Source: Xanthobacteraceae bacterium
Lineage (GTDB): Bacteria; Pseudomonadota; Alphaproteobacteria; Rhizobiales; Xanthobacteraceae
Length of the DNA: 55,536 nucleotides
NCBI GenBank assembly: GCA_030041005.1
Contig: JASHOR010000058.1
Span: 1-55,536, forward strand
Direction: 5' to 3'
Part shown: piece by piece, positions 35,653-43,808 of the stretch
Layout of the letters: every line of letters starts with the position of its first letter
Numbering within the stretch: position 1 is the first letter of the stretch
Notes under the pieces: model-generated
The model's input: only the letters and a program-made list of their open reading frames with translations
The model's database searches: none
What the model was told of the DNA's origin: nothing
Translations under genes and position numbers: made by a program

Positions 35653-37950
35653 TCAGGCCGCTATGCCGGGACGCGGCGCCGCTTCATTCTTCTTCCGCAG
35701 CCCGTCAAGAACTTGCTCCGGTGTGATCGGATAGTGGTGGAACCGCACGCCGATCGCATGATACACCGCATTAGCAATGGCCGGACCGATGGCGATGATC
35801 GGATCCTCGGCGATCCCTTTGGCGCCGAACGGCCCGCCCGGATTGGGCGCGGTCTCAATAATGATAGTGTGGATTGGCGGCATGTCCATTGACAGCGGCA
35901 TTTTGTAGTCGACGAAGCTCGGATTGAGCGAGTGGCCGTCCGTTGTGTCGATCACATAGTCTTCGGTGAGCGTGTGGCCGATGCCTTGCTGAATGCCGCC
36001 CTCAATCTGGCCGGCCGCCGCGACAGGATGAATTGTGCGTCCGATCTCGTGTACCGGGACGACCTTCACAACCTCGATCTGCCCGGTCTTCGTGTCGACT
36101 TTCACTTGTACGAAATGGGCGGCGAACGAATAGGACTTGGTCGGATGATAGCTCGCCGTGCCCACCAGATGTGCGGCCGGCAGGCCGAGGCGCGGCGCGA
36201 TCGCCTCGCGTACGCTGATCTGATACCCGGGCACGCCCTTGACCGAGATCATGCCGTCAGCGATGTCAAGATCGCCCGGTGCGGCTTCGAGCCGCTCGGC
36301 AGCGCGTTCCAGTAGTTGCTTCTTCACCTCGGCGGCTGCCATTTGCGCTGCCCGCCCGCCCATGAAAGTTGTGTGGCTGGCGAATGCACCGATGTCCCAA
36401 GGCGTAACGTCGGTGTCGCCGTGGACAACGCCTACGTCCTCGAACTTGACGCCGAGTTCCTCGGCCACGATTTGCGCCAGCGCTGTGTGCGCACCGGTGC
36501 CGAGCCCCGTCGTACCGGTCACCAAAGTGACGGTCCCGTCCTCGTTCATTTTGACGATCGCGTTGCCCTGCTCCTTGATGCCTGGGTAGGCGCTGCTGCC
36601 GTGCATTTCGCAACCCATGCCCCAGCCGTAGCGGATGGCGCCAGATGTCTCGTGCGCCTGCGCGCGCACCTCGGACCATTTCACTTCCGCCATGCCGCGT
36701 CTAATGCAGTCCTCCAGGCCGTGTCCGGTGACGGCATGGCCCGACGGTGCGATGTCGTCGCCGCGCACCGCATTGCGAAGCTTCAGTTCCGCCGGATCGA
36801 TCCCAAGCCGCTCCGCCGCTTCATCCATCTGGATGTCGAGCGGATAATAGCTCTGCACGCAGCCATAGCCGCGGAAGGCGCCAGCGATCGGCGTGTTGGT
36901 ATAAACGGCGCGGCCTTCGAGATGCACATTCTCGCAGCGGTACAGCGATGTAAGCGACGCCGTGCTGACGCCGGTCACGCCGGGGGCATGTGAGCCATAG
37001 GCGCCGCTGTTGAACGTCAGCAGCGCCTGCCGCGCCGTGATCGTGCCGTCCTTCTTGAATCCCTGTTTGAGCCAGACGTGGACAGGATGGCGCGAGCGGC
37101 CGCTGAGGAACGTCTCCTTGCGGCTGAGTTCCATGCGCACCGGGCGCTTGCTCTCCCTCGCCAGCAGCACGCAGAGGAATTCGTTCTGAAATAGATCCTG
37201 CTTGGCGCCGAAGCCGCCGCCCATGTGATCGACCAGGACACGGACATTGTTCAGCGGCAGGCCGAGCACCTCGGCGATGACGCCGCGGACCATGAACGGC
37301 GCCTGCGTTGAAATCCACACCGTCAGCTTGCCGTTGCCGTCCCATTGGCAGAGGCAGACGTTCGGCTCCATGTAGGCGGGCGTCGGACGGCCCCCCTTGA
37401 ATTCGCCTTCGATGATCAGATCGGCCTCGGCGAAACCGCGCTCGATGTCGCCGCGGGTGACGATGACGGGATCCATAACCAGATTGCCGCCAGGACTCGT
37501 GTCGTGGATGAGCGGAGCGTCGGGGCACAGGGCTTGCTCGACGGTGAATGCAGCCGGCAGCTTTTCATATTCGACTTCGATAAGGTCGAGCGCCTCCTCG
37601 GCGATCTCTTCGCTGATTGCGGCAACTGCGGCGACGCCTTCGCCCCAGTAGCGCACCTTGTTGTCAAGGATATATTGATCCTTCGTCACGGACGCCGAGC
37701 GCGGATGCGGCGAGCCGTAATGCAGCACGCGCGGCACGTCCTGATGGGTGAGCACAGCTTTGACGCCCGGCAGCGCCCGCGCCTTGCTGACGTCGATTTG
37801 TTTAATGCTGGCATGGGCGATGTTGCTGCGCTTGATCTTGGCGTGCAGCATGCCCGGCAGGCTCAGGTCGCCGGCATATCTGGCGAGGCCCGTGACCTTG
37901 CCGAGCGTGTCGACGCGCTTAACACTTTTGCCGACGACCGACATGTTCAT
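35653..37950 (-). CDS. Molybdenum hydroxylase large subunit (xanthine dehydrogenase family, substrate uncertain)
   Basis: A 765-residue molybdopterin subunit. It has VDHMGGGFGAKQDLFQNE, IAGAFRGYGCVQSYYP, TGTTGLGTGAHTAL (MPT binding) and GPFGAKGIAEDPII near the C-terminus, with the expected catalytic glutamate. It lacks the substrate motif QEHFYLE (it has TPAYMEP) and lacks GEPPL, both of which the bona fide XdhB at 45283 has. The three-chain layout and these differences recall aryl-CoA, nicotinate or other heterocycle hydroxylases, so xanthine should not be assumed. Its start overlaps the 2Fe-2S subunit stop (ATGA). Confidence 0.85.
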   Translation of the reverse strand: MNMSVVGKSVKRVDTLGKVTGLARYAGDLSLPGMLHAKIKRSNIAHASIKQIDVSKARALPGVKAVLTHQDVPRVLHYGSPHPRSASVTKDQYILDNKVRYWGEGVAAVAAISEEIAEEALDLIEVEYEKLPAAFTVEQALCPDAPLIHDTSPGGNLVMDPVIVTRGDIERGFAEADLIIEGEFKGGRPTPAYMEPNVCLCQWDGNGKLTVWISTQAPFMVRGVIAEVLGLPLNNVRVLVDHMGGGFGAKQDLFQNEFLCVLLARESKRPVRMELSRKETFLSGRSRHPVHVWLKQGFKKDGTITARQALLTFNSGAYGSHAPGVTGVSTASLTSLYRCENVHLEGRAVYTNTPIAGAFRGYGCVQSYYPLDIQMDEAAERLGIDPAELKLRNAVRGDDIAPSGHAVTGHGLEDCIRRGMAEVKWSEVRAQAHETSGAIRYGWGMGCEMHGSSAYPGIKEQGNAIVKMNEDGTVTLVTGTTGLGTGAHTALAQIVAEELGVKFEDVGVVHGDTDVTPWDIGAFASHTTFMGGRAAQMAAAEVKKQLLERAAERLEAAPGDLDIADGMISVKGVPGYQISVREAIAPRLGLPAAHLVGTASYHPTKSYSFAAHFVQVKVDTKTGQIEVVKVVPVHEIGRTIHPVAAAGQIEGGIQQGIGHTLTEDYVIDTTDGHSLNPSFVDYKMPLSMDMPPIHTIIIETAPNPGGPFGAKGIAEDPIIAIGPAIANAVYHAIGVRFHHYPITPEQVLDGLRKKNEAAPRPGIAA

Positions 37951-38438
37951 GGCGTGATTTCCTTGCCGGAGGAAAGTTGCTTCGCCGTGGCCGCCACCGC
38001 CTCGATGATCTTGGTATAGCCGGTGCAGCGGCAGATGTTGCCGGCGAGTGCAAAGCGGATTTCGTCCTCGGTCGGATTGGGGTTCTCATCGAGCAGGGCC
38101 TTGGCCATGACGATGATCCCCGGCGAGCAGAAGCCGCATTGCGACCCGCCGAACTTCATCATGTTTTCCTGCAACGGATGGAGGCGATCGGGTCCCGATT
38201 GAATGCCCTCGATGGTCACGACATCACCGCCGTTCACTTCGAGAGCCAAGACCAGACAGGAATTTACCGGCCTGCCGTTCAGAAGCACAGTGCAGGCGCC
38301 GCAATCACCGACATCACAGCCCTTTTTAGTCCCGGTCAATCCCGCTTCATTGCGCAGCATGTCGAGCAGGCTGCGGTACGGTTCGACCGCGAGCTCGTGA
38401 GCCTCACCATTGATCGTGACCGCGACGACCTGTTTCAC
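37947..38438 (-). CDS. Molybdenum hydroxylase 2Fe-2S subunit
   Basis: A 163-residue iron-sulfur chain with both clusters. The plant-ferredoxin site is GCDVGDCGACTVLLNG plus VNSCLVL, and the second, helical site is SQCGFCSPGIIVMAKALL with NICRCTGYTKIIEAV. GTG at 38438 is chosen because it overlaps the upstream stop as GTGA and has AGGAG eight bases before it; a GTG at 38447 would destroy that site. It passes electrons from the molybdenum chain to the FAD chain. Confidence 0.92.
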   Translation of the reverse strand: MKQVVAVTINGEAHELAVEPYRSLLDMLRNEAGLTGTKKGCDVGDCGACTVLLNGRPVNSCLVLALEVNGGDVVTIEGIQSGPDRLHPLQENMMKFGGSQCGFCSPGIIVMAKALLDENPNPTEDEIRFALAGNICRCTGYTKIIEAVAATAKQLSSGKEITP

Positions 38439-39298
38439 TGGACACACTCCTGAGCCTGCCGGATCGCGCGCGCGGTCAGCACCCGCACCATCTCGCGTCG
38501 GTACGCGGCGCTGCCGCGGATATTGCTGATCGGCCGCGACTCGTCCATGGCGGTCTGCGCCGCGGCTTCGATCAAGTCCTCGTCGAGTGCATGACCCTGC
38601 GCGAGGGCCTCAGCCTTTTTTGCCCGGATGGGCGTTGGCGCCACGGCACCGAGGACGATGCGGATTCTGCGGCAGACGGCGCCCTCGAGCGTCAGCGATA
38701 CGGCGACGCCCACCGTAGCCAGTTCCATTGCCTTGCGGCGTCCATGCTTGATGTAGATGCTGGCCGAGTGCGGCGTCACCGCGGGGAGCTCGACCGCAGT
38801 CACGATTTCGTTGGGCCGCAGCACGGTCCGGCCGGGGCCGACGAAGAAGTCTTCGAGCGCGACGCGTCGCTCGTCGCCTTCGCTGAACACCGTCACGATC
38901 GCGCCGTCGGCGATCAGCGGCGGGAGGGTGTCGGCCGAAGGCGAGGCCCGGCAGATATTGCCGACGATGGTCGCGCGGTTACGTACTTGTATGGAGCCGA
39001 CCTCGCTCGCCGCCTGCGCCAGGCCGCTGTAATCACGGCGCACGTCTGGTGAAGTCTCGATCTCGCGGGCGGTAACGAGCGAGCCGAAATTCAAGCCGGC
39101 CACCGGATCGAAAGTAAGCCGGTTCATACCCGGAATTTTCTTGATGTTGATCACATGGTCTGGCTTGCGAATCTGCTCCTTGATTTCGACCAAGAGATCA
39201 GTACCGCCGGCGAGCACGTTCGCGGTACCATTGTATCGGCTGAGCAACGCGACGGCCTCGTCCAATGTCTGCGGCTCAAAGTAGTCGAAACGCCTCAT
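38435..39298 (-). CDS. Molybdenum hydroxylase FAD-binding subunit
   Basis: A 287-residue chain with the XDH-family FAD domain: NVLAGGTDLLVEIKEQ, then GSIQVRNRATIVGNICRASPSADTLP, and the C-terminal CO-dehydrogenase-like domain with YIKHGRRKAMELATVGVAV. It accepts electrons from the iron-sulfur chain. It is the first gene of the minus-strand operon FAD - 2Fe-2S - Mo - CobW, with four-base overlaps between the subunits. Confidence 0.92.
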   Translation of the reverse strand: MRRFDYFEPQTLDEAVALLSRYNGTANVLAGGTDLLVEIKEQIRKPDHVINIKKIPGMNRLTFDPVAGLNFGSLVTAREIETSPDVRRDYSGLAQAASEVGSIQVRNRATIVGNICRASPSADTLPPLIADGAIVTVFSEGDERRVALEDFFVGPGRTVLRPNEIVTAVELPAVTPHSASIYIKHGRRKAMELATVGVAVSLTLEGAVCRRIRIVLGAVAPTPIRAKKAEALAQGHALDEDLIEAAAQTAMDESRPISNIRGSAAYRREMVRVLTARAIRQAQECVQ

Positions 39299-39397
39299 TG
39301 GTTCCGCTCGCTGTATGACAGCACGAAAGAATCGCCGGTGACGATCAGCGCGGACCGTCGATCTTCGGTGCGCATTCCGCCATCGCCGTAACCGCCG

Positions 39398-40783
39398 CTA
39401 TTCAGCGGCCACGATTTGCGTCGTCGCCGCCGGCTTGTTGTGCGCCGGCATTCCATTGAACAACAGGTTCAGGAGCACTGCCGACAATGTGCCGATCAGC
39501 ACACTGCTCTGAAACAGCGTGTTGAGCTGATGCGGCAGCTTCGAGAAAAACTGGTCGGCGACCACCGGTATCATCGCCACCGCGACGCTGACTGCGACGA
39601 TATACAGGTTGTACCGGTTGGTGGCAAAGTCGGCTTTGCTGAAGATCTTGACTCCCGTGGCCGACACCATGCCAAACATCACGATTGCCGCCCCGCCGAT
39701 GACGTAGCTCGGAATCGAGGCGGTGACAAAGGCGAGCTTCGGGAGGCAACCGAGCACGATCAGGATGACGCCCCCGGCGGCGACCGCCCACCTACTCAAT
39801 ACCCCTGTTATCTGAACCAGCCCCACATTCTGGGCAAAGGTCGTGTAAGTAAACGTGTTGAAGATGCCGCCGATAATGTTGCCAAGCCCGTCGGCCCGCA
39901 GGCCGCGGGCAAAGTCTTGTTCCGTAACAGCTCGGCCGCCCATGTCGGAAACGGCGAGGAATTGTCCCGTCGACTCGATCATCATCACGATCATGACCGC
40001 GCATAGTCCGGCGGAGGACCAAAAATCGAATACCGGAAAGCCGAACCGTAATGGCAGCACCACGGTCAGCCAGCCGGCACTCTCCACGCCGCCAAAGTTC
40101 ACACGTCCAAGCGCGATCGAGATGGCGAAGCCGATGCCGATGCCCAAAAGGACGGCGAGATTGCCTAGAAAACTCTTCATATATCGGGTCATAAGTAGGA
40201 TAGACACGAGCACGATCGCTGCGATTGCCAGATTTTCGGGCTGCCCGTAGCCGGGATTGGGAATCATGCCGTTCGGGCCATGGATCATCGGCTGTCCACC
40301 TGCCGCCCAGTTGATGCCGACGCGCATTAGCGACAGGCCGATGATCAGCATGACGGTCCCGGTCACCACGGGCGGAAAGAATCGTACCCAGCGGCCGAAG
40401 AACGGCGCGGCGAGAAAGGTGAACACGCCCGAAACGATGACCGCGCCGAACACGCCGGGCAGGCCGAGCGCGGGGTTCGATCCAGTGGCAATGATAGTCG
40501 GCACGGCGGTAAAAGCCACGCCCATCACCATCGGCAGCCTGATGCCGATGTTCAGGAACCCGACGCACTGAATGATGGTGACGATGCCGCAGACCAAGAG
40601 ATCAGCGCTGACCAACATGGCAATCTGCTCTTTCGGCAGATGCAGCGCGCCGCCGATAATGAGCGGCACGGCGGCTGCACCGGCATACATCGCGAGGACG
40701 TGTTGTAACCCGAGCATGAACAGCTTGGGTGTCGGCAGCATTTCATCGATAGGGTTGATGGCAGCGGGTGCAGACGCGTTCAT
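39398..40783 (-). CDS. NCS2 nucleobase:cation symporter, XanQ-like
   Basis: A 461-residue carrier with about 14 membrane segments. NCS2 motifs are clear: LPTPKLFMLGLQHVLAMYAGA at TM1, MIESTGQFLAVSDMGGR at TM8 with the conserved glutamate, and the signature TTFAQNVGLVQITGVLSRW in the region before TM10. The signature ends T-G, as I recall for bacterial xanthine permeases, so xanthine or urate uptake is the best guess. The ATG at 40783 follows GGAGGA; an ATG at 40795 is possible. It lies 99 bp upstream of the molybdenum hydroxylase operon on the same strand. Confidence 0.88.
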   Translation of the reverse strand: MNASAPAAINPIDEMLPTPKLFMLGLQHVLAMYAGAAAVPLIIGGALHLPKEQIAMLVSADLLVCGIVTIIQCVGFLNIGIRLPMVMGVAFTAVPTIIATGSNPALGLPGVFGAVIVSGVFTFLAAPFFGRWVRFFPPVVTGTVMLIIGLSLMRVGINWAAGGQPMIHGPNGMIPNPGYGQPENLAIAAIVLVSILLMTRYMKSFLGNLAVLLGIGIGFAISIALGRVNFGGVESAGWLTVVLPLRFGFPVFDFWSSAGLCAVMIVMMIESTGQFLAVSDMGGRAVTEQDFARGLRADGLGNIIGGIFNTFTYTTFAQNVGLVQITGVLSRWAVAAGGVILIVLGCLPKLAFVTASIPSYVIGGAAIVMFGMVSATGVKIFSKADFATNRYNLYIVAVSVAVAMIPVVADQFFSKLPHQLNTLFQSSVLIGTLSAVLLNLLFNGMPAHNKPAATTQIVAAE

Positions 40784-40932
40784 GAGTTCCTCCATACCCA
40801 TTTTTGTTGGTTGCCCGTCTCAGGCCACCGCGCCTCCACCGAAGAGGCGCGGCGATTTGCGCGACAGGTCCCGCCGCACCCGGGTCGATGACGCGAAAGA
40901 TATCCGATGCCTTGCCGTTCTTCCGCCATTCG

Positions 40933-41850
40933 TCAGGCGACCGGCGCCGGCGCCTTACCGCTTAGACGAACCTTCGCCTCCTCGACGGTTTTCGGTGGCT
41001 TGGTCGGCTTGATACCGAGGAGCTTCGCGACGTTGTTGCCCATGAAGCCTTCTAGATCGTCTTCGCTGAGGTTCATGCCTTGCGGAGGAGGACTGCACAG
41101 CACTTCGAGCTCGCGTAGCCACATGCCCGGCTCATTCGGTGGCGAGTCGGTGCCGAACACGATCTTGTGGCGCGGCAGTTCCTTGGCAAATTCGACAATG
41201 CGCGATTGCAGGCACCAGCCAGATTCAACATAGACGTTCGGATTATCCATCGCCATCCAGAAAGCCTCGAAGCAATAGACGCCGCCGGTCTGGATGCCGA
41301 AGTGGCCGATGATGAAATTAACATTCCGGAATTCGCGGATGATCGGATAGAACTGAGTCGGGATGCTGTAGGGTCCGTCGCCGGTGTGGATCAGAACCAC
41401 GACGCCGAGCTCATCGCACTTGCGCATCGCCGGCCGCAACCAGTCGAGCGCCCGGTCGGGCCGGTATGAGTGCATGTTGGCGTGCAGCTTGAGCATCTTG
41501 AAGCCGTATTCCTTGACGTGGAATTCCAGCTCCGCCGCGCCGTTCTCCGGCCCAAAGCGTGGGTTATAGGTGAAATTACCGATGAAGCGGTCGGGATATT
41601 TCTGCGTAAGCTCGGCGATGTAGGCCATGTAATCGCGGATGCCTTCGCGGCCGGTGCGATTGCCCTCACGCCACGCGGTATTCCCCGGCGGCGGCTGAAT
41701 TAGCCCCATGTCAATGCGACGCGGCTTGCCATTGATGTAGTACGGCCCGTCCATCAGCTTTAGCATGCGCTCGCCATTAAACGGCGTGCCGTCGTGCCGC
41801 CAGGCCTCGTCGACGAGGTTGGTCGGATGAAGATGGGTATCAATGATCAT
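40933..41850 (-). CDS. Amidohydrolase-2 family metalloenzyme (hydrolase or decarboxylase)
   Basis: A 305-residue TIM-barrel protein of the amidohydrolase-2 group. Metal and catalytic residues visible are MIIDTHLHP (HxH), KMLKLHANMHSYRPD, VVLIHTGDGP, NFIIGHFGIQTGG and KIVFGTDSPPNE. This group includes ring-cleaving hydrolases and non-oxidative decarboxylases such as iso-orotate and gamma-resorcylate decarboxylases. The product is unassigned. AAGGAGCG precedes the ATG at 41850. It stands between the NCS2 permease and the broken transporter locus. Confidence 0.82.
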   Translation of the reverse strand: MIIDTHLHPTNLVDEAWRHDGTPFNGERMLKLMDGPYYINGKPRRIDMGLIQPPPGNTAWREGNRTGREGIRDYMAYIAELTQKYPDRFIGNFTYNPRFGPENGAAELEFHVKEYGFKMLKLHANMHSYRPDRALDWLRPAMRKCDELGVVVLIHTGDGPYSIPTQFYPIIREFRNVNFIIGHFGIQTGGVYCFEAFWMAMDNPNVYVESGWCLQSRIVEFAKELPRHKIVFGTDSPPNEPGMWLRELEVLCSPPPQGMNLSEDDLEGFMGNNVAKLLGIKPTKPPKTVEEAKVRLSGKAPAPVA

Positions 41851-42200
41851 GATTCGCTCCTTGCAACGGCGTCTTGCTCTCGACGATTTGGCGTCGTCGC
41901 AGCACAGCAGACATGCGGTCGCGGCTTCCGCATTCAATGCGGTCGATGCGATGGTTCGCGGGGGATGTTGGATGAGACACGGCAGACTCCAGTCGAATGC
42001 GCCACCAAGCATTCGTCTGTCAGCAATCTCCCGTCGAAGCTCGCGTCTAAATTGGCGAAGTTCGGCTGACCGCTTCTACCGACGTGTCTTTTGTACCGGC
42101 ATTCTCGCAGCGGCGTCAAGGATCGAAAAATGCGTGCTGAATCAGCAACGGGAGGCCTACAAAAAGGGCAACAAGGCTGAGAACTCTCCCGAGCGAAATT
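41851..42200 (+). other. Intergenic stretch between amidohydrolase and transporter remnant
   Basis: About 350 bp with no recognisable gene on either strand. Short frames exist but have no family resemblance and no ribosome binding sites. It probably holds the promoter of the amidohydrolase gene, which reads leftward. Confidence 0.4.
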
Positions 42201-42515
42201 TCATGAGTCCGGCAAGAGTCGTGCAGATTTGAGGACGAGCAATGCGCCGGTGATTACAAGGGCGGCAGCGACCATCCTGAGCAAAAAATGCGCAGGCAGC
42301 TTGTGCGCCAGCGGAACGCCAATTGGCGCGCCCGGAATAAGGCCAAGGCTCAGGAGACCGGCAAGCCGCCAATTGAGGTTGCCGGTCCAAAGACTACCCA
42401 GTGAAGCCATCACCGCGATCGGGATCTGGATCGCTTGGCTTAACCCTAATGAAGCAAGGAGCGCACCGAGACCAATCAACGGTGGCACAAGCAGAACCGG
42501 CCCGCTGGCGCCTTG
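42201..42515 (-). pseudogene. C-terminal remnant of a TSUP (TauE/SafE) exporter
   Basis: The frame encodes SGPVLLVPPLIGLGALLASL, then QAIQIPIAVMASLGSLWTGN, and GLIPGAPIGVPLAHKLPAHFLLRMVA. This matches the second half of TSUP sulfite/sulfonate exporters, where SLGSLxxG and the IPGAxxGxxLAxKLP loop are recurrent. About 100 residues remain out of the usual 250. The 5' side abuts the N-terminal fragment of an unrelated NCS2 carrier in another frame, so a deletion has joined two transporter genes. Confidence 0.7.
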
Positions 42516-42682
42516 CTGACCAGAAACACCGAAGTGATCGGCGACGCCGCCATGAGCAGCACATGCTGCAACCAGAACAAGATGAGGTTGCCCGCAGGCA
42601 GCACTTCGTCGACTGGCGATTTCGCCATGACAGGGATTCGCGCCGCCAAGCCCTGCTCAACCGCCGATGTCGATTCAGCCAT
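42476..42682 (-). pseudogene. N-terminal remnant of an NCS2 nucleobase permease
   Basis: The 68-codon frame starts with an ATG and reads VDEVLPAGNLILFWLQHVLL and MAASPITSVFLVSKA, the usual TM1 region of NCS2 xanthine/uracil carriers. It stops shortly after, at about position 42512, where the reading changes to the C-terminal half of a TSUP exporter in a different frame. The start is intact and divergent from the LysR gene. The intact permease was presumably the original target of that regulator. Confidence 0.75.
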
Positions 42683-42742
42683 TGACCCGTGCTCCCCGTT
42701 GGCGCGAACCTGCACCGTCGCCCCGTCAGCACCGTCCCACAG

Positions 42743-42771
42743 GCTTCCTGTATCACATCTGTGTGGGAAGC
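42743..42771. promoter_or_regulatory. Candidate LysR autoregulatory dyad
   Basis: GCTTCC (42743-42748) is the exact inverse complement of GGAAGC (42766-42771) with 17 bp between. Overlapping it, CCCACAG (42736-42742) is inverted as CTGTGTGGG (42759-42767) with a two-base insertion. The site ends 10 bp before the LysR start and faces the NCS2 remnant, the usual place for LysR binding. The assignment is by symmetry and position only. Confidence 0.35.
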
Positions 42772-42781
42772 GAGAACCGCC

Positions 42782-43726
42782 ATGACAAAGTCCCAGCTCT
42801 CGCGCGAACAATTGTGCCGCATCCTCTATGCCCCCAATCTCAACTATTTCGTTGCGGTGACGGAGGCCGGCTCGATCCGAGAAGCCTCGCGCCGACTCAA
42901 TATCTCGCCCTCGGCGGTTAGCCGTCAGATTCTGCAGCTCGAAGAGGCCGTCGGCGTACCCCTGTTCGAGCGGCTCGGCAGCAAGCTCCGCATATCCGCG
43001 GCGGGCACTGCGCTGTTGCGCCATTGCACGGCGGTGCTGCGTAATCTCGAAGCGACCGTTGCTGAAATCGACGCCTTACAGGAATTGCGCACAGGCGTCG
43101 TGCGTGTGGGCACCGTCGAAAGCGCGTCAATCAGTCTGCTGCCGACGCTGATCGAATTGTTCGCAGCGGAGTATCCGTTGATCCATGTCAGCGTCGTCAT
43201 GGGGTCCGCCGAGTCGGTCGCGGACAGTATTGCCGAGGGGCGCGCTGACATTGGCTTCGCGTTCAATCCGCTGCACACCGATCGGTTCAAGATCCACCTA
43301 CGCAAGCAATATTCGCTCGGCGCCGTGGCCTCGAGAGACCACCCGCTGGCGCGGTCGGCGAAAGTCAGCATGTCGGAATGTCTCAAGCTGCCACTGGTGT
43401 TGCCGGCGACCGGCCTGTCGATCCGCGCCACACTCGATCGCGTCATCGGTCGCCACGCCAACGAACTGCGCGCTTTCATCGAGACCAATTCCCTGAATTT
43501 CATGAATCGACTGCTGCAACGAGGGAAGTTCGTCGGCATCCAGACGCAGCTTGGCATCGAGGATCTGCTCAAAACGGGCGCCTTGGTGTTCGTCGAACTC
43601 GCCGAACCGGGCCTCGGGGTCGAGGAGTTCGCCGTCATTACTGACGCGCACTCGACGCTCAGTCTCGCGGCGCAGACCTTTCTGGATCATGCTTTGGCGG
43701 CCCTGCCGCCGCTCTTGAGGCTGTAA
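42782..43726 (+). CDS. LysR-family transcriptional regulator
   Basis: A 314-residue regulator. The winged helix is in residues 17-80 (LNYFVAVTEAGSIREASRRL, NISPSAVSRQILQLEEAVG, VPLFERLGSKLRIS). A two-lobed effector domain follows, with LRTGVVRVGTVESASISLLP and EGRADIGFAFNPLH. It sits between the broken NCS2 gene and the xdhABC operon, so it likely controls purine uptake and xanthine oxidation. The ATG at 42782 begins the charged leader before the helix-turn-helix. Confidence 0.92.
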   Translation: MTKSQLSREQLCRILYAPNLNYFVAVTEAGSIREASRRLNISPSAVSRQILQLEEAVGVPLFERLGSKLRISAAGTALLRHCTAVLRNLEATVAEIDALQELRTGVVRVGTVESASISLLPTLIELFAAEYPLIHVSVVMGSAESVADSIAEGRADIGFAFNPLHTDRFKIHLRKQYSLGAVASRDHPLARSAKVSMSECLKLPLVLPATGLSIRATLDRVIGRHANELRAFIETNSLNFMNRLLQRGKFVGIQTQLGIEDLLKTGALVFVELAEPGLGVEEFAVITDAHSTLSLAAQTFLDHALAALPPLLRL

Positions 43727-43727
43727 T

Positions 43728-43762
43728 GTTGACTGTTCTGCTTTTGAGCACGAACTGTCAAC
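43728..43762. promoter_or_regulatory. Inverted repeat between lysR and xdhA
   Basis: GTTGACTGTTC (43728-43738) and GAACTGTCAAC (43752-43762) are inverse complements except for one central position, with a 13-bp spacer. The repeat starts just after the LysR stop and ends 46 bp before the xdhA start. No T tract follows, so an operator is more likely than a terminator. The half-site contains TTGAC, so it may overlap a -35 element. Confidence 0.5.
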
Positions 43763-43808
43763 GAATTGCCGTCTTCTGTAAATCACACCGGAGGCCTATC
43801 GTATTGTA

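Noticed and set aside
36316-38019. Plus-strand frames opposite the molybdenum hydroxylase large subunit
   Set aside because: Shadow frames of a certain gene with all family motifs on the minus strand.
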